A stretch of 34,075 nt of DNA from JAPUME01 sp964605715 (GTDB lineage Bacteria > Acidobacteriota > Terriglobia > UBA7540 > JAPUME01), in assembly GCA_964605715.1 (NCBI GenBank), contig CAZSDV010000021.1, positions 1-34,075 of the forward strand, read 5' to 3'. Of the stretch, positions 7,729 to 16,884 are shown piece after piece. The first letter of the stretch is position 1. Each line of letters starts with the position of its first letter. Under the pieces are notes generated by a model, which worked only from the letters and a program-made list of their open reading frames with translations, had not been told where the DNA came from and ran no database searches. The position numbers were made by a program, and so were the translations under genes.

Positions 7729-9026
7729 AAAATATCCTTTCCAAGAGCAGTCCTGAGCGGGCATTTTTGGTGGGCTGGAGACCTACCAGGGTGCCTCGTC
7801 CTTTTGGCACAAAAGCCACCATCCGACTAAAAGATTTCCGAGAGCTTTCCGAATTAACATTAAGTGCTGGTGCCTGCGTGGTTGGAACTGCATCGCAATT
7901 TAGGTCTTCCCCCGATCCAGCCCACCTACTTGGTAAGGGAAAAATTGAGGCAGTAGGCCAAGAGGCACGCGCTGCCCTTGCCGATCTAGTGATTTTTGAC
8001 AACGATCTTACACCTACCCAGCTACGAAATTTGGAGCGGATGTTAGATCTGAAGGTCATTGACCGCACTCAATTGATTCTGGATATTTTTTCTCGCCATG
8101 CTCGAAGTCAGGAAGGGAAGCTTCAGGTTGAATTGGCCCAACTCGTTTATCTCCTGCCTCGGCTTACTGGCCGAGGTGTAATGCTTTCCCGACTAGGAGG
8201 TGGTATTGGAACACGTGGTCCTGGAGAACAGAAACTAGAGGTTGACCGGCGGCTTATTCGGAGCCGCATTCTACGACTGCGTCAATCTCTGGAGAAGGTA
8301 AGCAATCAAAGGGCTCTGCACAGGAAGTTCCGTGAGTCTCGTCAGCTCTACATGGTTTCCCTTGTGGGCTATACCAATGCTGGAAAATCCACCCTTTTCA
8401 ATGCCTTGACCCAATCCGAAGTTTTGACCTCTCCTCAGATGTTCGCTACTCTGGATCCTACGGTGCGCTCACTTGCGGGTGAGTCTAAGCGGCTCATTCT
8501 CATTTCAGATACGGTTGGATTCATTCAACATCTCCCTCCTCACCTAATGGTGGCCTTTCGTGCCACTCTGGACCAATTAAAAGAAGCAGATTTAATTCTC
8601 CACGTCACCGATGCTGCCGATCCAGATTACCCGGATCATGACAAAGAAGTGGAAAAGATTCTTGCGGATTTGGAGGTCGCCTCTACTCCGCGCCTGCATG
8701 TGTTTAACAAGATTGACCTGTTATCTCATCGAGAAATTGGTCGCCTCGCCCACGGTGCTGAGCAGATTCACGTTTCAGCCACAAAAATGGAAGGCCTTTT
8801 GGTTTTGCTTTCAGAGGTCAAACGGGTCTTGACATGTTCTGAGCAACATGCAACTTTCCAATTTTCTGCTGCAGATGGGGAAAAGATTAATACCTTGTAC
8901 CAATTTGGAAAGGTGATTGCCAGAGAGTATCGTGGAGACGAGATTTGGATCCGGGCGCAGGTCAATGAATCTATTCGGCGACGTTTACAACTCTACATTG
9001 TTTCTGCAAATCCTGATATTGGCTGA
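7725..9026 (+). CDS. hflX: ribosome-associated GTPase HflX
   Basis: GTPase that splits stalled 70S ribosomes after stress. Of 433 residues, the N-terminal HflX domain (about 14-200) contains HLLGKGKIEAV and the glycine-rich loop LSRLGGGIGTRGPGE. The GTPase domain has G1 GYTNAGKS (215-222), G3 DTVGF, G4 NKID and G5 SAT. A short C-terminal domain follows. The start is GTG 7725, preceded by AGGGAG at close spacing; that GTG overlaps the stop of the hfq remnant frame. The extended N-terminus before ERAFLVG is short, as usual. Confidence 0.95.
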   Translation: MKNILSKSSPERAFLVGWRPTRVPRPFGTKATIRLKDFRELSELTLSAGACVVGTASQFRSSPDPAHLLGKGKIEAVGQEARAALADLVIFDNDLTPTQLRNLERMLDLKVIDRTQLILDIFSRHARSQEGKLQVELAQLVYLLPRLTGRGVMLSRLGGGIGTRGPGEQKLEVDRRLIRSRILRLRQSLEKVSNQRALHRKFRESRQLYMVSLVGYTNAGKSTLFNALTQSEVLTSPQMFATLDPTVRSLAGESKRLILISDTVGFIQHLPPHLMVAFRATLDQLKEADLILHVTDAADPDYPDHDKEVEKILADLEVASTPRLHVFNKIDLLSHREIGRLAHGAEQIHVSATKMEGLLVLLSEVKRVLTCSEQHATFQFSAADGEKINTLYQFGKVIAREYRGDEIWIRAQVNESIRRRLQLYIVSANPDIG

Positions 9027-9037
9027 TCTAAAATATC

Positions 9038-9072
9038 ATTCCGCATAACCGCAACTTTTTTCTCTGCGGAAT
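9038..9072. repeat. inverted repeat after hflX
   Basis: ATTCCGCA (9038-9045) and TGCGGAAT (9065-9072) are perfect 8-bp complements separated by 19 bases, starting 12 bases past the hflX stop. The T run lies in the loop rather than after the stem, so this is an atypical terminator at best. It may be an mRNA 3' end hairpin. Confidence 0.4.
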
Positions 9073-9148
9073 ACGAGATTCCCTTATTTTCTTGGTCATC
9101 CTCCCACTGCATTGCCTGGGATTGAATCACAATTAGCATAGGGATTCC

Positions 9149-9169
9149 TGTGGAAAACGCTGTGGAAAA
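9149..9169. repeat. tandem TGTGGAAAA boxes, DnaA-box-like
   Basis: TGTGGAAAA occurs at 9149-9157 and again at 9161-9169, 12 bases apart. The complement TTTTCCACA is one mismatch from the DnaA consensus TTATCCACA. AT-rich DNA follows to the right. Two boxes alone do not make an origin, and no dnaA, dnaN or gidA neighbour is present. Confidence 0.25.
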
Positions 9170-9714
9170 AAAATCGGCTCGAAGAGATGAGAAAATACGG
9201 TAAGTTCTGGGGCGGAAAGCTGTTGATTCTGTTGACTCTTTGTAAATTATTGAAAAAATTGACTTTATATCAACATCGATGTTTTCTCGAGGAAAACAAA
9301 GGACTTAATAGAGGATTGCCTGAACTTTTCAAGAGGGTGAGACTTTTGCACAAATTTAAGGCATCTTAATTCTCATCTGACCTTCTAACCCCTCAGGATC
9401 AATGGTTTATCAGGATTATCTTATTTTGCTAGTTTAAAAAATGGAGACCCTTGAAGAAGCTTGTTTCTAATCTCATTTTTTGACTTCGGGATAATTTAGG
9501 TAGTGCATATTAGGGTACTCGAAAAGGGTCCAGTTTTTTTGGCTTGCAAAAATTATGAGGAGTATGGTTTATCCTGGAAACGGGCTTTAATCCCGACCTC
9601 TTCTCCGCCACTTTCTGAACTCTCGCAAATTTGCCTGATAGTTAATGCACCCAGTCCTAGGAAATTTTCACCGCGTTCGATGGCTCGTAATCGAGCGCGG
9701 GGTTCACCAGCTGA

Positions 9715-9724
9715 NNNNNNNNNN
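9715..9724. other. scaffold gap (10 N)
   Basis: A run of ten N in non-coding sequence upstream of pgsA. Five such equal-length runs occur in the window, so the length is a placeholder. Confidence 0.95.
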
Positions 9725-9853
9725 GGAAACGGGCATTTTGGTTTTAGTTCGTTGACACTCAGCCACCCCTCGGCTATAGTCGGTCCGCCAAAACAGAAAG
9801 TACCTTTGCGGTGGCCGTCTCCAGCAAAGGGAGCTAAAATAAGTAATAGCCGC

Positions 9854-10423
9854 ATGAATTTTCCAATCTTTCTAACCCTCCTAAGAATTGGTCTTGCCCC
9901 GTTGCTGGCGTTCCTGCTGCTGGCGAGGGGACCCAAGACGAACCTCTGGGCGATCGTGGTGCTTCTGGTAGCTGCCGGGACGGATCTGTTCGATGGTTAC
10001 CTGGCCAGAAAAAAGAAACAGACGACGGCCTTGGGAACACTTCTTGATCCCATTGCTGACAAGCTTCTAACTTCGACGGCGTTTATTTCCTTACTGTTTC
10101 TTCAGATAATCCCTGTATGGGCTGTGGTGATCATATTGGCCCGTGAATATGCTATTTCCGGGCTTCGGAGCCTGGCGGCAGCAGAAGGCTTGACGGTTGC
10201 GGCCTCTGAGCTAGGTAAAGTAAAGATGGCGCTACAGGTGGCCAGCATTACAACGATTATTCTCGGTGTCCGCTTCCCTATTCTTCAGCCGGTGGGCTTG
10301 GTTTTGCTTTGGTCGGTGGTCATCGTTGCTCTTATTTCCGGCCTCCAATATTTATACAGTTATTGTGCCTGGGGAAACCTGCGGAACCTCCTTCGCCGCG
10401 TGAAATTACTAGTTTTTCTATGA
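9854..10423 (+). CDS. pgsA: CDP-diacylglycerol--glycerol-3-phosphate 3-phosphatidyltransferase
   Basis: Integral membrane enzyme making phosphatidylglycerophosphate from CDP-diacylglycerol and glycerol-3-phosphate, the committed step to phosphatidylglycerol and cardiolipin. The CDP-alcohol phosphotransferase signature D-x2-DG-x2-AR-x8-G-x3-D-x3-D is complete in DLFDGYLARKKK through GTLLDPIADK (about residues 41-67). Several hydrophobic helices surround it, and AREYAISGLR is the typical PgsA segment after it. The 189-residue protein is the normal size when started at ATG 9854 (MNFPIFLTLLRIGLAP). The frame stays open upstream to 9503, but that extension crosses a scaffold gap and has no family similarity. 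Confidence 0.93.
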   Translation: MNFPIFLTLLRIGLAPLLAFLLLARGPKTNLWAIVVLLVAAGTDLFDGYLARKKKQTTALGTLLDPIADKLLTSTAFISLLFLQIIPVWAVVIILAREYAISGLRSLAAAEGLTVAASELGKVKMALQVASITTIILGVRFPILQPVGLVLLWSVVIVALISGLQYLYSYCAWGNLRNLLRRVKLLVFL

Positions 10424-10824
10424 AAATACCCTAGATAGGGTGCCTGAACTTACTCAAGGTTAGTACCTCCCTCAGGTTTAAATGCTTCTCCGGTAAAATT
10501 GTCCGTGAGGCGCAACGTGCTTTCCTCGGTTTTGAAGAATTGGAAAAAACAAGTAACTGTATTGGATGTACTCCTCCTGTTCAGCTTATCGAGCGGATCC
10601 TTTGTTTTTAGATGCTCCTACGGTGGTCAGTTTTTACTTCACGCTATGTTCTAATGGAGTTGAGGTCCGTGCCCCTGCAATTGCAAGAAGGATGGCTTGA
10701 CGCTTTCGCATTTTTCCAATACGCTTCCACTCTGAGCTGATTCGGTAGGAATTTAGCAGCCATAAAAATTTCGACGCGGATCCCTATCCAGTATGACCTT
10801 TTGGCAGCAAGGAAGACTCAAATC
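10424..10824. other. non-coding stretch between pgsA and the sugar isomerase-like gene
   Basis: No gene is recognised in these 401 bases. A weak sigma70-like match, TTGACG (10697-10702), 17 bases, TACGCT (10720-10725), could serve the downstream gene. Short open frames exist in both directions but none shows a known motif. Confidence 0.45.
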
Positions 10825-11649
10825 ATGCAATTTGGCCTTTCAACTCATCTGTTCCTAGGAAAGAAGCTAAACGCTTGTATCCTCCAGGAAATAGAAGGGA
10901 GCGGATTTGATCTTCTAGAGATTTTTTGTGCGCGGCAACATTTTGACTACCAAAATGCTGACCAGGTTGAAGAGATTTCTAGCTGGATTTCCGATCATCC
11001 CCTTCATATCCGATCCCTTCATGGTCCCATGTACAAGGGTTTTAATTGGGGAAGGGATGGAGGCCTAGCTGTAACCCTAGCCCACAAAGAGAAGCGTCAC
11101 CGCATTGATTCGATGGATGAGGTTCGGAGGGCCATTGAGGTTGCTGAGCGTATTCCTTTCGAATATTTGATTCTGCATATGGGTTTATCTGGTGAGGAAT
11201 ATTCCCTGGAGAAGTTTGATTTATTGTTCTCTTCAATTGAACATCTCAGATTATTTGCCAAACAACGAGGAGTTTCTATTCTGCTTGAAAATATCCCGAA
11301 TGAGATTTCACTTCCTTACCGACTCGTGCAATTTCTTGAATACACTAAACTTTCAGATGTTGGATTCTGCTTTGACACCGGACATGCTCATATGGGTTCT
11401 GGTGTGCGCCAGGGTTTTCAGGTTATGAAGGAGCACATTCGCTCCATTCATGTTCATGACAACTTGGGAGAGAAGGACAGCCACCTCTTCCCTTTTGAGG
11501 GTACTGTCGATTGGGCTCCCACGGTGTCTGATTTTCGAGCCTGCGGTGAGCAATTTCCTATCCTGTTTGAACTACGAGACCGTGAAGATATCCCCAAACC
11601 CCTGGAGAAGGTCCAAAAAATCATTGAGAAATTTAATGGCATCAGATAA
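10825..11649 (+). CDS. sugar phosphate isomerase/epimerase-like TIM barrel (AP_endonuc_2 fold)
   Basis: Xylose-isomerase-like TIM barrel of 274 residues, cytosolic, with no signal peptide. The fold opens with FGLSTHLF; putative metal ligands occur as SLHGPM, ILHMG, LLENIP, FDTGHAHM, IHVHDN and FELRD, in the order expected for divalent-metal enzymes of this superfamily. It could act as an isomerase, epimerase or related sugar enzyme; the substrate cannot be read from sequence, and the AP-endonuclease function is less likely because the DNA-binding loops are not evident. ATG 10825 has GGAAG upstream; the in-frame TTG at 10801 is less likely. It sits alone before asnS. Confidence 0.82.
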   Translation: MQFGLSTHLFLGKKLNACILQEIEGSGFDLLEIFCARQHFDYQNADQVEEISSWISDHPLHIRSLHGPMYKGFNWGRDGGLAVTLAHKEKRHRIDSMDEVRRAIEVAERIPFEYLILHMGLSGEEYSLEKFDLLFSSIEHLRLFAKQRGVSILLENIPNEISLPYRLVQFLEYTKLSDVGFCFDTGHAHMGSGVRQGFQVMKEHIRSIHVHDNLGEKDSHLFPFEGTVDWAPTVSDFRACGEQFPILFELRDREDIPKPLEKVQKIIEKFNGIR

Positions 11650-11717
11650 CTCCCTAGTGAATAGCAATCTAAAGTCTGGGGATTTCTGCTGATCTATGAT
11701 GCGGAGGTGTGATCCCG

Positions 11718-13037
11718 TTGACCCCGGTAATTGAAATCACAGATGCTAGCCAACANNNNNNNNNNCAACATATCGGAGAGGAGGTCTCAGTTCGCGGTTG
11801 GCTGTACAATAAACGGGAAAGTGGCAAGCTGCTTTTTCCACTCATTCGGGATGGGAGTGGGGTTATGCAGTGTGTTGTAGTAAAAAATTCGGTAAGCCCG
11901 GAGATTTTTTCTCAGGTAAAGTCGCTAACTCAGGAGTCTTCGTTTCAAGCGACGGGGCATATCCGCCAAGAGCCTCGAGCACCAGGCGGCCACGAAATGA
12001 ATATAACGGACGTCGAGATCTACCAGCTTCTTCCCGAGGATGATCCTTACCCGATTACCCCCAAAGACCATGGGGTTGAGTTTTTGATGGACAGGCGCCA
12101 CTTGTGGCTTCGGTCTTCTCGTCAGCGGGCGATCTTGAGAATCCGGCACGAGATTATTCGTGCCTGTCGCGATTACCTTGACGACCACGGGTTCACTCTA
12201 GTGGATACCCCTATCTTGACCCCTGCTGCCGGTGAGGGAACTACTAGCCTTTTTGAGGTGGACTACTTCAAAGACAAAGCTTTTCTGGCCCAGACAGGAC
12301 AACTTTATAACGAGGCTGCCATTGCTGCGGTAGGAAAAACTTACTGTTTTGGGCCTACCTTCCGGGCGGAAAAATCGAAGACACGCCGCCACTTAACTGA
12401 ATTTTGGATGCTTGAACCGGAGGTGGCTTTTGCACATCTGGAAGAAATCATGGTGCTTGCTGAGGAGTTGATTAGTTTCTTTGTGGAACGGGTTGTTGAG
12501 AGGCGAGCTAGCGAGCTTTCCACGCTCAATCGGGATCCGGAGAAGCTTAAAGCCGTTACTATTCCTTTTCCGCGTATTTCTTATGATGAAGCCGTACAAA
12601 TCCTTAAGGAGAAGGGAAGCAATATCGAATGGGGAAAAGATTTAGGAGGGGCAGATGAGACCTTACTTTCCCAGGCTTATGAAAAGCCGATTATGGTTCA
12701 CCGTTACCCTGCCAAGGCCAAGGCTTTCTACATGCAGCCAGATCCTGGACAGCCAGACCGGGCGCTATGCGTTGACGTATTGGCACCGGAGGGCTACGGA
12801 GAGATCATTGGAGGCAGCGAGAGGATTTCTGATCTGGCTCTTTTGGAGCGCCGACTTAAAGAGCAGCGCCTTTCCCTGAAGACTTTTCGATGGTATCTTG
12901 ACCTCCGTAGGTACGGTTCATGCACTCACTCGGGGTTTGGCATGGGCATCGAGCGTGTCGTGGCTTGGATATGTGGCCTAGATCATGTACGGGAAACAAT
13001 TCCCTTTCCCCGGATGCTCAATCGACTCTACCCTTGA
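11718..13037 (+). CDS. asnS: asparaginyl-tRNA synthetase
   Basis: Class IIb synthetase charging tRNA-Asn. The N-terminal OB-fold anticodon domain (GEEVSVRGWLYNKRESGK and following) precedes the catalytic core. Motif 2 is FRAEKSKTRRHLTEFWMLE and motif 3 is GFGMGIERVVAWICGL; TPAAGEGTTSLF is characteristic of AsnRS. Length is about 439 aa. GGAGG at 11703-11707 is correctly spaced for TTG 11718 (MTPVIEITDAS) and too close to GTG 11709. A 10-N gap lies at residues 13-16. The bases CAACA occur on both sides of it; collapsing them gives DASQHIGEEV, the family sequence, so the gap is probably an artificial join of overlapping contigs and the gene is intact. Confidence 0.95.
   Translation: MTPVIEITDASQXXXXQHIGEEVSVRGWLYNKRESGKLLFPLIRDGSGVMQCVVVKNSVSPEIFSQVKSLTQESSFQATGHIRQEPRAPGGHEMNITDVEIYQLLPEDDPYPITPKDHGVEFLMDRRHLWLRSSRQRAILRIRHEIIRACRDYLDDHGFTLVDTPILTPAAGEGTTSLFEVDYFKDKAFLAQTGQLYNEAAIAAVGKTYCFGPTFRAEKSKTRRHLTEFWMLEPEVAFAHLEEIMVLAEELISFFVERVVERRASELSTLNRDPEKLKAVTIPFPRISYDEAVQILKEKGSNIEWGKDLGGADETLLSQAYEKPIMVHRYPAKAKAFYMQPDPGQPDRALCVDVLAPEGYGEIIGGSERISDLALLERRLKEQRLSLKTFRWYLDLRRYGSCTHSGFGMGIERVVAWICGLDHVRETIPFPRMLNRLYP
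11756..11765. other. scaffold gap (10 N) inside asnS
   Basis: The gap is flanked by CAACA at 11751-11755 and again at 11766-11770. This suggests overlapping contig ends rather than missing sequence. Confidence 0.9.
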
Positions 13038-13096
13038 TTGGTGAATATGGTGACGAGTAGAGAGGAAGCAACATAAGGAGTGGAAGGAGTCCTTTC

Positions 13097-14362
13097 GTGG
13101 AAGTTAAATCAATATATGGAAGAATAATATTTTCTGCGATTGCGATCGTGATGTTTTTGTGGATCGCGTTCTGGACCTCAAAATCCGTGGCTGCAGACTA
13201 TTTGGTCCGTGAGCCCGAGTTAGGTCAGCTGAAGCTGGCCGCTCGCCTTGTCCCCAGCAATTCTGATTACCAGCAATTTTTGGGAAGGTACTATCTCTTC
13301 ACCATGGAGGCAATGGACCTTGCTAAATCAGAAACTCACTTTCGGAAGGCGATGAAGCTAAATCCAAATGAACCAAAACTTTGGTTGCAACTTGCATCCA
13401 ACCTTGAATACCAAGGGAAATTTGACGTTGCAGAGGAGGTCTATCTTCGTGCTGCAAATCTCGCTCCAACCAACCCAATCGTTGCCTGGTCCACAGGACA
13501 GTTCTTTTTACGACAGGAGAAGTTTGATGCAGCCCTAACGCATTTCAGAATAGTTTTACTGGGTACAAACAACTATAACCGTGCCCTTTTTGAAACGGCC
13601 TGGAAGGCCCTAGGCGATCCCAATAAGATTTTAAAGGATTTAATTCCGCCCAACCAGAAAACTGAAATTGCTTACTTAAACTACTTAAGTGAAGAACGGC
13701 GTTTCGATGCTGCGAAGGAGGTATGGAAGCGGGCTATTGCTCACCCGGATCCCTTCGAACTTCGACGTGCGGGTCCCTATATTGACCAACTTCTTGTTGC
13801 CGGGATGAGTGCGCGGGCGCATGAGACCTGGACAGAACTTCTGGCAAATCAACCCAAGCCTTATTACCTTTCAGGTGGAGAAAACTTAATCGTGAACGGA
13901 AATTTTGAGGAAAAGCCCTTGGCCTTTGGTTTTGATTGGCGTGAAGGGCGAATCAACGGTGCAGTTATGGAATATGATCGAAGCATATTCCGTTCTCCTG
14001 GGCATTCAGCCCTAATTCGCTTTCAAGGGAAGAATAATGTGCATTACCAGCACTTTTTTCAGTGGGTGAAAGTTAAACCACTTAAAAAATATCGTTTTAA
14101 AGCTTCTATGCGCACAGAAAACATCACCACAGACAGCGGTCCATTCTTTGAGATTATCGATCCTTTCAATCTTTCTCAACTTCACCAGGTTTCGGATGAC
14201 CTAGTTGGGACCTGGGGTTGGCAGACTGTGACTATAGATTTTAGAACCGGGCCCAGGACGAAGATCATACAGCTCAAGGTCGCTCGCCTACCCACCCGAA
14301 AACTTGACAACTTAGTCTCTGGAAAAGTTTGGATTGATGACGTCAGTATTACTCCGCTCTAA
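13097..14362 (+). CDS. membrane-anchored TPR protein with C-terminal beta-sandwich-like domain
   Basis: Function unknown. The 421-residue protein has an uncleaved anchor or signal segment at about residues 9-31. It then carries TPR-like helical repeats (about 60-175, for example ETHFRKAMKLNPNEPKLWLQ and AEEVYLRAANLAPTNPIVAW) and a further helical region. The C-terminal 150 residues begin NLIVNGNFEEKPLAFGFDWR and end GKVWIDDVSI, the pattern of carbohydrate-binding-like beta-sandwiches in extracellular proteins. It is probably periplasmic and may scaffold envelope or polysaccharide machinery. The start is GTG 13097 with AAGGAG seven bases upstream. It follows asnS by 59 bases and precedes a 277-base gap in which nothing was recognised. 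Confidence 0.72.
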   Translation: MEVKSIYGRIIFSAIAIVMFLWIAFWTSKSVAADYLVREPELGQLKLAARLVPSNSDYQQFLGRYYLFTMEAMDLAKSETHFRKAMKLNPNEPKLWLQLASNLEYQGKFDVAEEVYLRAANLAPTNPIVAWSTGQFFLRQEKFDAALTHFRIVLLGTNNYNRALFETAWKALGDPNKILKDLIPPNQKTEIAYLNYLSEERRFDAAKEVWKRAIAHPDPFELRRAGPYIDQLLVAGMSARAHETWTELLANQPKPYYLSGGENLIVNGNFEEKPLAFGFDWREGRINGAVMEYDRSIFRSPGHSALIRFQGKNNVHYQHFFQWVKVKPLKKYRFKASMRTENITTDSGPFFEIIDPFNLSQLHQVSDDLVGTWGWQTVTIDFRTGPRTKIIQLKVARLPTRKLDNLVSGKVWIDDVSITPL

Positions 14363-16114
14363 GGTATTCTTTCACCCTGAGAGCGACAGCTTAACCATTT
14401 GAAGTATCTTGTCTATATCGTTATAGCTCCCAGCTTCTTCTAAAACGTCTTGAGGCCAGTTAGGTTTCTTTTTCTTCTCAGTTTGCTATTTGTCCGCTAG
14501 CTTGTTGATGAATTCCTAGTTTGCTTGTTTGTGCCATGGTCACGATTGTTTAGCCCCACCCTCCCAGTTGCTTGCCTTTTAATAAAATTACATCTAAACT
14601 TGGCCGGAAAAACCAAACGAGCGTAATAGGAATGGTGTCGTGGAAGGTAGAAATCCTGTATTTTCAATAGTTTTATGGGGGACCGCTCTTTTCGTGGTAG
14701 GTGTCGCTAGTGGAGCCCAGAATGTGTCCCTGGCACAAGATGTTGAGTTCTTCGAGGAAAAAATTCGTCCTGTTTTAGCTGAAAATTGTTACGTCTGCCA
14801 TGGTCCTAAAAATGAGGCTATGGGAGGCCTCCGCTTGGACACCAAGTCCGGAATCCTACGAGGTGGTACCAGAGGGCCGGCCCTGGTTCCAGGTAAACCT
14901 TCAAGCAGCCTACTCATCAAGGCCATTTCCTATAAAAACCCTCACCTTACCATGCCTCCAACTGGCAAACTTAAAAAAGAGGAGATTGCTGATATTATTG
15001 CCTGGGTTGCGATGGGTGCTCCTATACCGAATCCTCAGGTCCAGTCAGTTCCTGCGATAGAAGAGGAGAAAGGAATCAATTATACGGAAGTACGGAAATT
15101 CTGGTCTTTTAGCCCTGTTACCTATCATTCACCACCTAATGTCCAACAAAGTGATTGGCCTACGTTACCAACCGACAATTTTATTCTTGCAAAACTTGAA
15201 GAGAAGGGTTTAATTCCTGCTCCTCCCACTGACAGGCGCACCTGGCTGCGGCGTGTCACTTTTGACCTGACTGGCTTACCACCAACAACGGAAGACATCG
15301 AAGGATTCCTGACTGACAGGTCCGTTTCCGCATTTCAAAAAGTAATTGACCGCCTTCTGGCTTCACCCCACTATGGTGAACGTTGGGGCCGACATTGGTT
15401 GGACGTGGTCCGACGAGGAGAAGCTTGATGCTTGGCGTTACCGCGACTATGTTATTCGAGCTTTCAATGACGACCTTCCTTACAGCCAGTTCATAATGGA
15501 GCACATTGCCGGGGATCTTCTGGATGAACAACGAACGAAATTCAACGGCAGCCAACTGGAGTCTTCCCTGGGTACGGGATTTTATTGGTTCGGGGAAGTA
15601 TTAAATAGCGCCGTTGATTCAGAAAAGGCTGTCGCTGACCAGGTAGACAACCAGATTGACGTGATGTCAAAAGCTTTCCTGGGATTGACGGTTGCCTGTG
15701 CTCGCTGCCATGACCACAAGTTCGATCCAATTTCCACTGCTGACTATTATTCTCTTGGTGGGATCTTTCACAGTACTAAAATTCGAGAGGCATTAATAGA
15801 CTCGGCCGATCGTGCTCAAGATATTATGGTTATTAACGGAATGATTGCGGATAAGACCTATCATATAGACGAACTTCTTCAGTCTGCCTGGTTGCCCCTT
15901 TCTAAATTACTCACTGTCTACATGTTGGGAGCGGCGGAGCTGATTTCCTCAGCAACTTCAACTTTCCGAAAAGCTACTTGGTGTGGTGATGTGGGATGCT
16001 CTCCTGCAGAAAAAACAGAAGAGAAGAATGAGCGAGAGAAAGCAACAGTGAAGCTTGCTGAGGAACGTTCCTTAGATGTGGTTATGCTGCGGGCGTGGGT
16101 TAGTTATCTCTATA

Positions 16115-16124
16115 NNNNNNNNNN
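16115..16124. other. scaffold gap (10 N) in the PSD1 gene
   Basis: The left side reads in one frame (SYLY) and the right side in another (DRGHIFYPF); both continue the same protein. The true gap length is unknown. Confidence 0.93.
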
Positions 16125-16874
16125 GATCGAGGGCATATCTTTTATCCTTTCTCTATATTAGCACAGCGAACAAGCAAGGGTGCCAATTTGCCCTTTTTAG
16201 ATTTCTTGGCGGTGGTACGTGAAGAGTTACAACGGGGTAGTTCGAAGGAGGCCCTGAATTTGATTGCCAGAAAGCGTGGGGATATTGTGTTCGAAGACTT
16301 TGAGAAATCGGGCTATGAAGGTTGGCGAGTTGAAGGACAGGCCTTTGGTGGCCGACCTCAGCGTCGAATTTACCCAAATCAACCTTTACGCGGATTTCGG
16401 GGGATGGGCATCGCGAATTCCTTCGGTGGTGGATCGGATCGGTTGGTTGGCTCCTTAACTTCTAAGAAATTCAAGATGCCGAAGCTCTATGCTCATATTC
16501 GCATGGCCGGCAGCAAAGAAAACTTTAGCCACCACTTTAACAGTCCTCCTGGTAAAACAGAAATTAGCAAGACATTGCACAAGCTGCGATTTAGCATTGT
16601 TTCGAGCGGTTATAAGTCGCAATACGGCATGCCTGATGGGACGGGTGATCTCAACTGGAAGACAGTTACCTTAACTAAGGAAATCGGGCGTGACTGTTTT
16701 TTTGAGATTGTGGACCGAAGTCGCGATGGACATATTGCTGTGGATAAAATTGTATTTTCTGATTCCAAGGAACCACCTCCCTTTTCCTCCCCTGTGCACC
16801 CCTTGGTGATGGCTTTACTAAAAGATCAAGACGTCAACTCACTTGAAGATCTTGCGGTGGCCTATCAGAAGATG

Positions 16875-16884
16875 NNNNNNNNNN
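16875..16884. other. scaffold gap (10 N) in the PSD1 gene
   Basis: Coding continues on both sides in different frames (AYQKM before, IIQEDGTDK after). The run is a placeholder of unknown true length. Confidence 0.93.

Larger units (their letters stand above)
9027..9853. other. long non-coding stretch between hflX and pgsA
   Basis: No gene is recognised in these 827 bases. Present are an inverted repeat (9038-9072), a pair of TGTGGAAAA direct repeats (9149-9169), AT-rich DNA at 9220-9290, a near-palindrome GTTTTCTCGAGGAAAAC at 9281-9297, and a scaffold gap (9715-9724). Open frames here on either strand, including one running into pgsA, have no recognised domain and unconvincing starts; the in-frame codons upstream of pgsA are not expected to be translated. 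Confidence 0.6.

Noticed and set aside
9187..9369. 60-codon frame after hflX
   Set aside because: No domain or ribosome binding site; the region looks non-coding and AT-rich.
9503..9853. N-terminal extension of PgsA open in frame from 9503
   Set aside because: It crosses a scaffold gap, has no PgsA similarity, and ATG 9854 gives the normal family length.
9553..9936. Minus-strand open frame of 127 codons opposite the pgsA start
   Set aside because: It overlaps pgsA, contains the N run and has no recognised domain; treated as a shadow frame.
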